30,869 bases of DNA from Chelatococcus sp. (GCA_003248805.1 QFQY01000052.1:1-30869), one strand, 5' to 3'; counted from the stretch's first letter, positions 14,793 to 23,257 are shown. Made by a program: numbers and translations. The notes: generated by a model from the sequence alone, not told the origin.

Positions 14793-14997
14793 TAACGAGA
14801 CGCCGGCGCCGGCTGCGAAGCCCTGCCCGATCTGCGGCAAGCCGATGGTGGCGCGCTTTCGTCCTTTTTGCTCGCCCCGCTGCGCCGACATCGATCTCGG
14901 GCGCTGGCTCAAGGGTGGCTATGTGATTCCCGGTGCGCCCGCCGAGGAGACGGAGGAGACCCCGTCCCGCCGGGACGCGGACGACGACGAATCGTGA
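14785..14997 (+). CDS. yacG: YacG zinc-finger protein, DNA gyrase inhibitor
   Basis: A 70-residue protein with the full YacG signature: CPICGKPM (Cys14, Cys17), then FRPFCSPRCADIDLGRW (Cys29, Cys33) and GGYVIPG. The four cysteines bind one zinc. E. coli YacG binds GyrB and blocks DNA binding by gyrase. The acidic C-terminal tail (EETEETPSRRDADDDES) is probably disordered. The start overlaps the ancestral SDR stop by eight bases, which suggests translational coupling before the SDR frameshift arose. maf, its usual neighbour, is 2 kb upstream. Confidence 0.92.
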   Translation: MADNETPAPAAKPCPICGKPMVARFRPFCSPRCADIDLGRWLKGGYVIPGAPAEETEETPSRRDADDDES

Positions 14998-15164
14998 GAG
15001 GCCCCGCGCGAGGCGCTGCTCGATGGCGCCGCCCCTGAGGCAGGAGCGCATCGGTTCGTGGTGGAGGAAGGGACCGCGCTGAAGCGCGTCCGCATTGCGC
15101 GCCGGGACTGAGCGATTGCGAAAGCCACTGGGCGACGAAGGGGCGGGCGCCCGGTCGGGGGGCT

Positions 15165-16034
15165 CTATCGAGCGCGCGTGCGTGGGTCGGACGCATCGCG
15201 CAGCGCGTCGCCGAGCAGGTTGAGCGCCAGCACCGTCGCCAGGATCGCGAGGCTCGGGAACACGGCGAGCCACCAGGCGTCGAGAATGTTCTCGAAGCCC
15301 TCGCGGATCATGCCGCCCCAGGTCGCGGCCGGCGGCGGGACGCCGAGGCCGATGAAGCTGAGCGAGGCCTCCGTGCGGATGGCCGAGGCGAGCCAGAGGG
15401 AGCTCATCACCACCACGTCCGAGAGCATGTTGGGCAGGATGTGCCGGAACATGATGCGGAAGGGACCGCAGCCATAGGAGCGGCTGGCCTCGACGAAATC
15501 GCGCTGGCGCAGCGTGATCGTGGGCGCGCGGGCGACGCGCGCGAAGGGCGCGACCTCGGTCACCGCGATGGCGATGATCAGGTTTTCCAGGCTGGCGCCG
15601 AGCATGGCCGCGATCATTAGCCCGAGCAGCAGGGTCGGGAAGGCGAGCAGGACGTCGAGCGCGCCCATGACGATCTGGTCGAAGACGCCGCCGACATAGC
15701 CCGCGACGACGCCGATGGTCGTGCCGACCACCATCGCGACCAGGATGGCGACGAAGCCGACGAAGAGCGAGATGCGGGCGCCGTAGATCAGCCGCGAGAG
15801 CACGTCGCGCCCGTAGGAATCGGTGCCGAGCCAGAATTCGGCCGAAGGCGGCTCCAGCCGCGCGACGAGATTCTGCTCGAGCGGGTCATAGGGCGCGAGC
15901 AAGGGCGCGAGGATCGCGACGAGCACGATCAGCGCCAGCAGGACGAGCCCGACCCAGGCGATGCGGTTGTCGCGGAAGGCGAGCCAGAGGCCGCCCGGCC
16001 GCATCTCGACGGTGGTGGAGGCGGCGGCGCTCAT
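15165..16034 (-). CDS. Dpp/Opp-type ABC transporter permease (DppC-like)
   Basis: Inner-membrane permease of the peptide/nickel/opine ABC importer family, 289 residues. The N-terminus has the OppC-type first helix (WVGLVLLALIVLVAILAPLLA) followed by PYDPLEQN and WLGTDSYGRDVLSRLIYGAR, typical of DppC/OppC. The EAA loop that contacts the ATPase is VEASRSYGCGPFRIMFRHIL. It is the last gene of the leftward operon; its start overlaps the stop of the DppB-like gene as ATGA (16031-16034). No ATPase genes follow: the next gene is yacG, on the opposite strand. The ATPases must be encoded elsewhere or shared. Confidence 0.93.
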   Translation of the reverse strand: MSAAASTTVEMRPGGLWLAFRDNRIAWVGLVLLALIVLVAILAPLLAPYDPLEQNLVARLEPPSAEFWLGTDSYGRDVLSRLIYGARISLFVGFVAILVAMVVGTTIGVVAGYVGGVFDQIVMGALDVLLAFPTLLLGLMIAAMLGASLENLIIAIAVTEVAPFARVARAPTITLRQRDFVEASRSYGCGPFRIMFRHILPNMLSDVVVMSSLWLASAIRTEASLSFIGLGVPPPAATWGGMIREGFENILDAWWLAVFPSLAILATVLALNLLGDALRDASDPRTRAR

Positions 16035-16975
16035 GAGTACTTCACCCTCGGATCGACGAGCCCATAGGCGAGGTCGGTCAATGTGTTCACGACGATCACG
16101 CAGACGGCGAAGATGATCATCAGCCCCTGCAGCAGCGTGTAGTCGCGGGCGTTGAGCGCTCCGATGATCAGTTTCCCGAGCCCCGGGCGGTTGAAGATGA
16201 TCTCGGTCAGCACCGAATTGCCGATCAGCGTGCCGAAATAGAGCCCGACCACCGTGATGATCGGGATCAGGCTGTTGCGCAGCGCGTGGGTGACGACGAG
16301 CTGCCTGCGCGTCACGCCCTTGGCGCGCGCGGTGCGGATATAATCCTCGGTCAGCACGCCGAGCATCGCCGCGCGCGTCACGCGCATCACATAGGCGGTC
16401 ATGATGATGCCGAGGTTCAGGGCGGGCAGCGCGAGCGCCCGCATCCTCTCGCCGAAGTCGCCCGAGCCGCTGGTGTTGCCCAGCACCGGGAACCAGCCGA
16501 GATGGATCGCGAAGACGATCAGCATCAGGATGCCCGAGACGAAGGCGGGAAAGGACAGTCCGACCAGCGAGACGACGCGCGAGACGTAATCGACCCAGCC
16601 ATTGCGGCTGAGCGCGGCGGCGACGCCGAGCGGCAGGCCGAAGAGGAGCCCGATCGCGATGGCCGCGACGGTGAGCTCGATCGTCGAGGGCAGGACCAGC
16701 AAGACCTCGCGCAGGACGCTGTGTCCGGTGCTGAGGGATTGGCCGAAATCCCCGCTCAGCACCTTGCCGATGAAGGACAGGTACTGGACATGGACGGGCT
16801 GGTCGAGGCCGAGCTTGGTCCGCAGGGCGGCGAGCGAGGCAGCGCTCGCCTGGTCGCCGAGGATCACCGAGGCCGCGTCTCCCGGCACCAGCCGCACGAG
16901 CACGAAGATCGCCGTCAGCATCACGAACAGGGTGGGGATGGCGAGAAGCAGCCGCCTCAGGACGAAGTTCATCAT
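16031..16975 (-). CDS. Dpp/Opp-type ABC transporter permease (DppB-like)
   Basis: Inner-membrane permease, 314 residues, that would pair with the DppC-like protein. It begins MMNFVLRRLLLAIPTLF and continues with FVLVRLVPGDAASVILG, the standard start of DppB/OppB permeases. The EAA loop is DYIRTARAKGVTRRQLVVTH, and the C-terminus has FNRPGLGKLIIGALNARDY and LVDPRVKYS, both conserved in the family. The start codon overlaps the stop of the preceding flavoprotein gene (16972-16975). That tight link ties transport to the oxidoreductases. A second in-frame ATG follows directly at 16970-16972. Confidence 0.93.
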   Translation of the reverse strand: MMNFVLRRLLLAIPTLFVMLTAIFVLVRLVPGDAASVILGDQASAASLAALRTKLGLDQPVHVQYLSFIGKVLSGDFGQSLSTGHSVLREVLLVLPSTIELTVAAIAIGLLFGLPLGVAAALSRNGWVDYVSRVVSLVGLSFPAFVSGILMLIVFAIHLGWFPVLGNTSGSGDFGERMRALALPALNLGIIMTAYVMRVTRAAMLGVLTEDYIRTARAKGVTRRQLVVTHALRNSLIPIITVVGLYFGTLIGNSVLTEIIFNRPGLGKLIIGALNARDYTLLQGLMIIFAVCVIVVNTLTDLAYGLVDPRVKYS

Positions 16976-18102
16976 GCCGCGGCTCTTTCCTCCATCAGGC
17001 GCGCCGGCGCGAAGGCGGCGATCTCCCGGCGCGTCGCGCCTTGCGTGACGAGATCGGTCAGGATCGCGCCGACGACCGGGACGAGCTGGAAGCCGTGACC
17101 GGAGAAGCCGAACGCATGGAACAGGCCAGGCGCGTTCGGCGAGGCGCCGATCACCGGCAGGTGGTCGCGCGTCTGTGCCTCGATGCCGGTCCAGCAGCGG
17201 GCGATGCGCACCCCGCGCACGATCGGGAACAGGTCGCTCGCGGCGCGGGCCCCCTTGGCGAGTTCGGTGAAGTTCACCGTGCTGCGCTCGTGCGCGACGT
17301 CGGCCGCCCCCTGCAGCCCGCCGCCGATGACGAGCGTGCCCTGGTCGGACTGCTTGAAGGACAGCGCCCGGCCGACGACGCTGACCACGGGGCCGAGCAG
17401 CGGAGCCAGCCGCTCCGTCACCATCATCATCGAGGCCCTGACGCCGAGCGCGATCTCGTCGCCGAACAGCGCAGCCAGCCGCCCCGCCCAGGCCCCGGCG
17501 GCGTTGACGACGACCGGAGCCCGAAAACGGCACGTCCCGCAGGCCAGAAGCCAGCCCTCGCCCTGGCGTTCGACCGCCTCGACGCCGCAGCCCTCGGCGA
17601 TCACGACACCTTCCGCCTCGCAGGCGCGGCGGAAGGCGAGGATCGTGCGGTGCGGATCGGCTGCGCCGTCGTTGCGCGCCACCAGCGCACCGATGCAGTG
17701 CGGGCTCAACGCCGGCACGAGGCGGCGCAGCTCGGCGGCGTCGATCATTTCTTCATGGGTGTAGCCGAGCGAGCGCATCTTCGCTTCGCGCTGGAGGAGG
17801 GCGGGCATGTGCTCCTCCCGCTCCGCGATCCGCATCTGGCCATGCGCGTGGAAGCCGCAATCGTCGCCGACGAGCGCGGCGATGTCGTGCCACATCGCCA
17901 TGGCCTCGAGCGAGATCGGGACCTCGGCGATGTCGCGGTTGAGCGTGCGCACCCCGGCCGCCGTGGCGCCGGAGGCGTGCCGCCCGGTCCAGCGCCGCTC
18001 GATCACGGCGACGCGTCGACCGGCCCGCGCCAGATGCAGGGCGGCGGACAGCCCGTGCAGGCCGCCGCCGATCACCGCGACGTCGAACGCCTCGCTCCTC
18101 AT
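16972..18102 (-). CDS. DAO-type FAD-dependent oxidoreductase (second copy)
   Basis: A 376-residue flavoprotein of the D-amino-acid oxidase/sarcosine oxidase/DadA group. FAD binding: VAVIGGGLHGLSAALHLA (Gly12, 13, 14, 17) and ERRWTGRHASGATAAGV. The C-terminal part has the family's RCWTGIEAQTRDHLPVIGAS and FHAFGFSGHGFQLVP. It would oxidise the C-N bond of an amino acid or secondary amine. It is one of two such genes in the operon and is not close enough in sequence to the other to look like a fresh duplication. It overlaps the genes on both sides by four bases. Whether it forms a complex with the iron-sulfur subunits or acts alone is unknown. Confidence 0.9.
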   Translation of the reverse strand: MRSEAFDVAVIGGGLHGLSAALHLARAGRRVAVIERRWTGRHASGATAAGVRTLNRDIAEVPISLEAMAMWHDIAALVGDDCGFHAHGQMRIAEREEHMPALLQREAKMRSLGYTHEEMIDAAELRRLVPALSPHCIGALVARNDGAADPHRTILAFRRACEAEGVVIAEGCGVEAVERQGEGWLLACGTCRFRAPVVVNAAGAWAGRLAALFGDEIALGVRASMMMVTERLAPLLGPVVSVVGRALSFKQSDQGTLVIGGGLQGAADVAHERSTVNFTELAKGARAASDLFPIVRGVRIARCWTGIEAQTRDHLPVIGASPNAPGLFHAFGFSGHGFQLVPVVGAILTDLVTQGATRREIAAFAPARLMEERAAA

Positions 18103-19502
18103 GCCGCAGGAGCCTGTTCGTCGAGGCTGGCCAACTCGCCGAGCGTGACCGGCTTCAGCGGCGGGCGGATGCGGTAGAAGCCGACATCGCCGACGGGGCG
18201 GCCCTGCGCCGCGGCGACGATATGGGCCATGGTGTAGCCGCACTGCCTGCCCTGGCAGGGACCCATGCCGGCACGGGTGAAGGCCTTGAGCTGGTTCGGG
18301 CCGGGCCTGCCCTGCACGGCGCGCGCGCGCAGGTCGCCGGCCGTGACCTCCTCGCAGCGGCAGACGAGCGTTTCGTCGGCAGGGGCGAACACCTGCTCGC
18401 GCGGCGCGTAGAGCGCGTCGAGGAAGGGGCGGAGTGCCAGCGCATGTGCCAGCGCCGTACGCTCCTGCCGGGCGGCACTCTCGGCCTGCGCCTCGCTGAC
18501 CTTGCCGAGCCGGGCGGCGATGCGCAGCGCCGCGAGACGTCCGCGCGGCTCCGCCGCCTCGGCACCGCCGATGCCGGCGCCGTCACCCGCCACGAAGATG
18601 TTCGCCTGTGTGGTCTCGCCCCGGGCGTCGAGCTCCGGCACGTAGCAATGCTGCGCGGCGCTCCAGACGACACCGCAGCCGAGCGCCATCGGGACATGGA
18701 TGTTCGGCACAAGGCCCTCGTGCACGAGCAGGACCTCGGCCTCGGCAGTGCCCTCGCGGCCGTCCTCGGTGCGGTAGCGCAGGCGCTGAAGCCTGCCGTC
18801 GCCCTCGGCCCGGATGTCCGCGACATGACGGACGATCGGGAAGCCGGCCCGCCTCAGCGAGAGCGACCAGCCGAGCCCCTTGACCAGATCGCCGAGCCGG
18901 CCGAGCGCCTGCGGCAGATGCTTCAGGGCGGTCGTGACGCGCCCACGCGGGGTGGTGTCGAGGAATCCGGCGACCTTGCCGCCGGCCGCCAGAAGCTGCG
19001 TCATGTAGAGCAGCGGGAGCGGCCCGCTGCCTGCGACCCAGACCGGGCTCGACGGCACGGAATCGGCGGTCTTGAGCAGGATTTGCGCCGCGCCCACCGT
19101 CAGCACGCCCGGCAGCGTCCAGCCCGGAAACGGCACCGGCCGCTCCTGCGCGCCCGTGGCGAGGATGATGGCGTCGGCGCTGACGCTGCGGGCCTTGCCG
19201 TCACGGGTCACGAAGGCGCGGAAGCCGGGCTCGATCTGCCAGAGCTGGCTCTGCGGCTCGTAGATCGCCCCGCAGGCGCGGAAGGCGGCGGCCCGGGAGG
19301 CGCCCGCGCCATAGGCCGCGCCGAGGCGCGCCAGGCGGGGTGCCGCGGAAACCGTCTCGACGGCGCGCCAGATCTGGCCGCCCGGAGCGGGCTGGTCGTC
19401 GACGACGCGGACGCTCAGGCCGTGTCGGCGGGCGGTGGCCGCGGCGGCCATGCCGGCCGGTCCGGCGCCGACGATCAGGAGATCGGTGTGGTTCTCGCTC
19501 AT
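18099..19502 (-). CDS. Opine-oxidase-A/HcnB-like flavoprotein
   Basis: A 467-residue NAD(P)/FAD-dependent oxidoreductase. FAD site: LLIVGAGPAGMAAAATARRHG, with DDQPAPGGQIWR; a second nucleotide fold at about 150 (WVAGSGPLPLLYM). The C-terminus carries a BFD-like [2Fe-2S] segment: LVCRCEEVTAGDLRARA and GMGPCQGRQCGYTMAHIV give CxC...CxxxxC. This is the layout of the alpha subunits of octopine/nopaline oxidase (OoxA), hydrogen cyanide synthase (HcnB) and D-hydroxyproline dehydrogenase. In those enzymes it partners a small [2Fe-2S] protein and a DAO-type subunit, both present next door. The substrate cannot be read from sequence. Coupled to both neighbours by ATGA overlaps. Confidence 0.92.
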   Translation of the reverse strand: MSENHTDLLIVGAGPAGMAAAATARRHGLSVRVVDDQPAPGGQIWRAVETVSAAPRLARLGAAYGAGASRAAAFRACGAIYEPQSQLWQIEPGFRAFVTRDGKARSVSADAIILATGAQERPVPFPGWTLPGVLTVGAAQILLKTADSVPSSPVWVAGSGPLPLLYMTQLLAAGGKVAGFLDTTPRGRVTTALKHLPQALGRLGDLVKGLGWSLSLRRAGFPIVRHVADIRAEGDGRLQRLRYRTEDGREGTAEAEVLLVHEGLVPNIHVPMALGCGVVWSAAQHCYVPELDARGETTQANIFVAGDGAGIGGAEAAEPRGRLAALRIAARLGKVSEAQAESAARQERTALAHALALRPFLDALYAPREQVFAPADETLVCRCEEVTAGDLRARAVQGRPGPNQLKAFTRAGMGPCQGRQCGYTMAHIVAAAQGRPVGDVGFYRIRPPLKPVTLGELASLDEQAPAA

Positions 19503-19795
19503 GCCGAAAGGCTCCTGCGGCCCTGCTGGCGGGAGATGCGCATGCCTTCACGCACCGGCGTGAGGCAGCCCTGCACCGAGCCCAGCCCGTCGACCTCGAC
19601 GAGGCATTCGAAGCAGACGCCCATCATGCAATAGGGCGCGCGGCGGCTGTCCGAGACGGGGGTGGTGCGGCTCCAGGCCTCCGGCTGGCGCATCAGCACC
19701 GCCGCCACGCTCTCGCCCGCCTCGGCGGCGACGGCGCGTCCGTCGATATGGACGGTGAGGGCCGATGGCCCCGGATCATGCAGCTTGCGGAACAT
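19499..19795 (-). CDS. Small [2Fe-2S] subunit, HcnA/OoxC-like
   Basis: A 98-residue protein of the Fer2_4 type. Cys56, Cys61, Cys64 and Cys77 (in YCMMGVCFECLVEV and QGCLTPVREGM) bind the plant-type [2Fe-2S] cluster. In homologous complexes it is the gamma subunit that carries electrons between the flavoproteins. The start lies 20 bases inside the preceding flavoprotein gene and the stop overlaps the next start by four bases, so expression of the three subunits is probably coupled. Role in a membrane or cytosolic complex is inferred from the neighbours. Confidence 0.92.
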   Translation of the reverse strand: MFRKLHDPGPSALTVHIDGRAVAAEAGESVAAVLMRQPEAWSRTTPVSDSRRAPYCMMGVCFECLVEVDGLGSVQGCLTPVREGMRISRQQGRRSLSA

Positions 19796-20894
19796 CGAAG
19801 CGACTCTGGTGGAAGGGAGCGAGCGTGTCGGGCAGTGCGCCGGCGGCGATGGCGCCGGCCAGAACCTCGGAATGGAAGGCCGCCAGCGTCACGCCCGAAT
19901 GGCAGAGCGCGACGAAGGCGCCGGGTCGTGCCACCGACTGGGCATAGATCGGGTAGGAATCGGGGGTCATGATGCGCAGGCCGGCCCATTGCCGGACGAG
20001 GCGTACATTCGCGAGCGCCGGCACGATCCGCACCGTCTTGCGGCTGAGCCCGGCAGCGGCCTCCGCCGTCGCCGAGACGTCGAAGCCGTTGTTGTCCTTG
20101 GTCGCGCCGATCATGACCGTGCCTTCGCCCGTCTGGCGCAGGCCGCTCGCCGGCAGCGGCAGGAAGGGGGCGAGGCGCTCGGTGACGAGGACCTGCCCCC
20201 GCTCCGGGCGGACCGGAACCTCGAGCCCGACCTGGGCGGCCAGAGCCGGCGAGCCCAGCCCCGCCGCGATGACGATCCGCGGCGCGACCAGTGTATCGCC
20301 TGCGAAATGCAGCCGGAAATCGCTGCCTGCCGCTTCGATGCGCTCGACACGCGCCTTGTGGCGGATGCTGCCACCGTGACGGACGAGCGCTCCATGCAGC
20401 GCCGCGAGCAGCTTGAGCGGGTTGGCGTGGCCGTCGCGCCGGCCGTAGCTCGCGCCCGAGACGTCCGGGCCGAGCCCGGCCTTAGGCATCAGCTTCTGCA
20501 GGGCGGAGCGGTCCAGCATCTCCCAGTCCGGCTCGCCCTCGGCCCTCTGGTTGTGCAGGCGCATCAGGTCGAGACGGCGCTTCTCCAGCCCGTCCTCTCC
20601 GAAGCAGAAGGCCAGTCCGCCATTCTGCTCGTAGGCGAGGTCCGTCTGCTCCGAAGCCTCGAGTTCCTCGCAGAAGCCGCGCCAGAGATCGATGCTGTGG
20701 CGGGTCAGGGCCTGATAGGCCGGCATTCCGGGGCCCTTGCCCTGCAGCCAGACCAGCCCGAAATTCGCCCGGGCCGCGCGGAAGTCGCCATCGTCGCCGT
20801 CGAGCAGCAGCACCTTTTCGCGCCGCTTCGCCAGCCCATAGGCGATGGCCGCTCCGACCGTGCCTCCCCCGATGACGATGATGTCCGGCCGCAT
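19776..20894 (-). CDS. DAO-type FAD-dependent oxidoreductase, HcnC/OoxB-like
   Basis: A 372-residue flavoprotein, first gene of the leftward operon. FAD site IIVIGGGTVGAAIAYGLAKR (residues 5-24) and ARANFGLVWLQGKG, the variant typical of HcnC/OoxB/LhpB-type beta subunits rather than free D-amino-acid dehydrogenases. DGHANPLKLLAAL and WAGLRIMTPDSYPIYAQ are conserved in this branch. It would be the catalytic subunit that oxidises an opine, hydroxyproline or similar secondary amine. AGGGA nine bases before supports the ATG at 20892-20894. The operon is divergent from lysR. Confidence 0.92.
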   Translation of the reverse strand: MRPDIIVIGGGTVGAAIAYGLAKRREKVLLLDGDDGDFRAARANFGLVWLQGKGPGMPAYQALTRHSIDLWRGFCEELEASEQTDLAYEQNGGLAFCFGEDGLEKRRLDLMRLHNQRAEGEPDWEMLDRSALQKLMPKAGLGPDVSGASYGRRDGHANPLKLLAALHGALVRHGGSIRHKARVERIEAAGSDFRLHFAGDTLVAPRIVIAAGLGSPALAAQVGLEVPVRPERGQVLVTERLAPFLPLPASGLRQTGEGTVMIGATKDNNGFDVSATAEAAAGLSRKTVRIVPALANVRLVRQWAGLRIMTPDSYPIYAQSVARPGAFVALCHSGVTLAAFHSEVLAGAIAAGALPDTLAPFHQSRFDVPQAA

Positions 20895-20912
20895 GTGAAT
20901 GTCCCTTGCCGG

Positions 20913-20949
20913 CTTTGACGTTAGGAGCGCTTGTTGTATTTCGTCAAAG
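20913..20949. promoter_or_regulatory. Divergent promoter region with mirrored -35 boxes
   Basis: CTTTGACG (20913-20920) and CGTCAAAG (20942-20949) are exact reverse complements. Each arm contains TTGACG on one strand, a good -35 box, pointing outward past the other arm. For lysR the -10 would be near TATTTC (20937-20942); for the flavoprotein operon near TAACGT (20923-20918). Both -10 boxes are weak, which fits activator-dependent promoters. LysR-type regulators usually bind such shared intergenic sites; binding here is inferred. Confidence 0.55.
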
Positions 20950-20986
20950 TCGTCTTTTTCTCGGGTCTATTCCTCAGGGTTATGCG

Positions 20987-21904
20987 ATGGTGCGGCGGCT
21001 CAACCTGCGTCAGGTCGAGGCTTTCAAGGCTGTGATCGAGTTCGGCACGGTGAGCCGTGCAGCCGAGATGATGACGGTCTCGCAGCCGGCGATGAGCAAG
21101 CTCATCGCCCATCTCGAGGAGGACACGGGTCTCAGGCTGTTCGACCGGGTGAAGGGCCGGCTCGTGCCGACGCGGCGCGGCATGCGGCTCTACGAGGAGA
21201 TCGACCGCATCTTCGCGGGCGTGCGCCAGGTCGAGAACGCGGTGGAGGCGATCCGCCGCGACGAGCAGAGCCGCCTGCTGATCGGCGTCATGCCGGCTCT
21301 TTCCGGCCCCTTCATCCAGCAGGCGACCTCGCGTTTTCTCGCCAGCCAGCCGAACGTGTTCTGCTCGGTGCAGTCGCGCAGCTCGCAATGGATCGCCGAC
21401 GGGCTGGTGACCCGCAAGCTCGATGTCGGGCTGATCATCGTGCCGATCGACAACCCCTATATCGTCGCCGAGCCCCTGCTGTCGCGGCCGGTCGTCTGCG
21501 CCCTGCCGCTCGGGCACCGGCTGGCGGAGAAGGCGGTGATCACGCCGAAGGATCTCGATGGCGAGCCGTTCATCTCCTTCGAGCCGGAGAGCCATACGCA
21601 CCGGCGCGTCACCCAAGCTCTGGAAGCCGATGGCGTCGTGCCGAACGTGGTGATGAGCGTGAACGTCGCCCCGACGCTGTGCGAGTTCGTCGCGGCCGGG
21701 GTCGGCCTGTCGTTGGTTCACCCGCTGATCGTCGGCGGCCTGCGCGACCGGGTGGCGATCCGCCCGTTCGAGCCCGCGCTGCGGCTCGATTTTCAGCTCT
21801 GCCGGATCCGCGACAGCCGCAATGCCCGCCTGGTCGACGCCTTCCTGGAGGGGGCGCGGGAGGCGGCGGCCGAGATCTCCCGGACGATCCTCACGCCGGG
21901 GTGA
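20987..21904 (+). CDS. LysR-family transcriptional regulator
   Basis: A 305-residue regulator. The N-terminal winged helix has LNLRQVEAFKAVIEFGTVS (start), AAEMMTVSQPAMSKLIAHLE (recognition helix) and LRLFDRVKGRLVPTRRG. The C-terminal type 2 periplasmic-binding fold (about 90-300) would sense a small inducer, often the pathway substrate. It is divergent from the oxidoreductase-permease operon with 92 bases between starts, so control of that operon is likely. AGGG nine bases before the ATG at 20987 decides the start; the frame is open upstream. Its 3' end overlaps the 3' end of the MmgE/PrpD gene by 14 bases. Confidence 0.92.
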   Translation: MVRRLNLRQVEAFKAVIEFGTVSRAAEMMTVSQPAMSKLIAHLEEDTGLRLFDRVKGRLVPTRRGMRLYEEIDRIFAGVRQVENAVEAIRRDEQSRLLIGVMPALSGPFIQQATSRFLASQPNVFCSVQSRSSQWIADGLVTRKLDVGLIIVPIDNPYIVAEPLLSRPVVCALPLGHRLAEKAVITPKDLDGEPFISFEPESHTHRRVTQALEADGVVPNVVMSVNVAPTLCEFVAAGVGLSLVHPLIVGGLRDRVAIRPFEPALRLDFQLCRIRDSRNARLVDAFLEGAREAAAEISRTILTPG

Positions 21905-23234
21905 GCGTGAGGGTCGACAATGCCTCGCTCAGCGGCAGGTGGTCGCCGTCGCGCAGCCGGCGTAGCGCCACGAGCAGCCGCTCCTGCTGGTCCGGCGTCG
22001 CGACGAGGCGGGTGGCCTGGCGCAGCTTCTCCTCGATATCGCGCCATGACGGCCGTGCCGATGCCTCGCCGAGCGGGGCCGTGACGGGCGAGGCGAGGAC
22101 GCGCCCGTCGACATGGAGCGTGACGCGCGACAGCGTCTGTGCCGGGAAGACGGCGTCGAGCGCGGGATCGAGAGAGAGCGAGACCTTTTCCGCCAGGGCC
22201 ACGGCGTCGGGGCGGTCGAAGGCCGCCTCGGTCAGCGGCATCAGCGCCTCCGGCCCGTCCAGCGCGACGAGGCCGAGGCAATACGGGATCGAGAACTGGA
22301 TGTCGGTGAAGCTCTGCGGCCGTGGCCTATTGGCCAGGCGCAGCGCACCGCTATAGGTCGCGACCTCGATGCGTTCGATCCGGCGCGGGTCGATGGCGTT
22401 TCGCGCCATGAGGCCGCGCAGCGCCTCGACCGGCGCGTGCACATGCCGGCAGCAGGCGTAGAACTTCATGTAGTTGCGCGTGATGGAGCGCTCCCGGCCG
22501 AGGCCTTCCGCCAGCCCGTCGAGACGGAAATTCTCGTCGTTGTCGAGCAGCCCCAGCGGTCCCGTATGCCCTGCCTCGGCGAGCAGCAGCGCATGGAGGG
22601 CGGTCACGCTCGACCAGGGAATGCCCTCCTTGACGTCGCTGCCCTCCTGCGCGCGGAAGACCGGCCCGGCGCCGGCATGGAGCTGGTTGGGCGCGCTGAT
22701 GCCGGCGATGGCGAAGGCGTGGGCCAGGTGCTCCGGGGCCGTGCGCCTGAGATAGCCGAGCGCGGCCACCACGCCGTATCCGGACCACATCCCGGTATTG
22801 GCATAGAAGCGCCGCGCCGCACCGACCGCGACGCCGACCTCGTAGCCCACGACGATGGCCGCGAGCAGCTCCTCCGTCGTGGCGCCTGTCTCCTGTGCCG
22901 CGGCGAGGGCGGCTGGAATGATGGCGGCGCCCGGATGTCCGCGCGCGATGCGGTGCCCGTCGTCGAGATCGAGCGCCGCCGAGGCTGCGGCGTTGCACCA
23001 GATGGCGCCTGCGAGGCCGGAACTCGCCCCGGTAAACCAGACCGGCACCGAGCCGCCGGCCATCGTGGCGCGTGCGGCCCGGCGCACCGCGCGCGGCCCC
23101 GGCGCGGCGATGCCGGCGGCGGCCGCCGCCACCAGATCGAGCACGGCCAGGCTCGCCGCCTCGCGCAGCTCCTGGGCGAGCGGCTGCCCTCTGGCGGCGG
23201 CGACATGGGCCGCGAGCCGGTGCACCGTTTCCAT
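21891..23234 (-). CDS. MmgE/PrpD family protein
   Basis: A 447-residue soluble enzyme of the MmgE/PrpD family. Conserved blocks: FTGASSGLAGAIWCNAAASAALDLDD shortened to NAAASAALDLDDGHR with GHPGAAIIPAALA, the YEVGVAVG helix, and NYMKFYACCRHVHAPVEAL. The family includes 2-methylcitrate dehydratase and iminodisuccinate epimerase. The latter acts on a secondary-amine dicarboxylate, which fits the neighbouring opine-oxidase-like genes, but this is only an analogy. The ATG at 23232-23234 has GGAG ten bases upstream; a TTG nine bases earlier is possible. It follows the solute-binding protein gene by 23 bases on the same strand. Confidence 0.9.
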   Translation of the reverse strand: METVHRLAAHVAAARGQPLAQELREAASLAVLDLVAAAAAGIAAPGPRAVRRAARATMAGGSVPVWFTGASSGLAGAIWCNAAASAALDLDDGHRIARGHPGAAIIPAALAAAQETGATTEELLAAIVVGYEVGVAVGAARRFYANTGMWSGYGVVAALGYLRRTAPEHLAHAFAIAGISAPNQLHAGAGPVFRAQEGSDVKEGIPWSSVTALHALLLAEAGHTGPLGLLDNDENFRLDGLAEGLGRERSITRNYMKFYACCRHVHAPVEALRGLMARNAIDPRRIERIEVATYSGALRLANRPRPQSFTDIQFSIPYCLGLVALDGPEALMPLTEAAFDRPDAVALAEKVSLSLDPALDAVFPAQTLSRVTLHVDGRVLASPVTAPLGEASARPSWRDIEEKLRQATRLVATPDQQERLLVALRRLRDGDHLPLSEALSTLTLTPA

Positions 23235-23257
23235 GCCGGTCAATCTCCGCGTCGGCG

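Noticed and set aside
14651..14926. Extended C-terminus of the SDR protein in its original frame
   Set aside because: The sequence is Arg-rich, unlike the family, and runs through yacG; the family tail is found in another frame, so this is frameshift read-through.
14998..15164. Possible tRNA or attachment site after yacG
   Set aside because: GGTTCG near 15052 recalls a T-loop, but no acceptor stem, anticodon stem or CCA-side pairing can be built around it.
18222..19634. 470-codon plus-strand frame opposite the opine-oxidase-A-like gene
   Set aside because: No domain or ribosome site; composition of an antisense shadow. The minus-strand gene has clear FAD and iron-sulfur motifs.
20899..22356. 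485-codon plus-strand frame over lysR
   Set aside because: It overlaps lysR in another frame and then runs antisense to the MmgE/PrpD gene; the lysR frame carries the recognisable helix-turn-helix.
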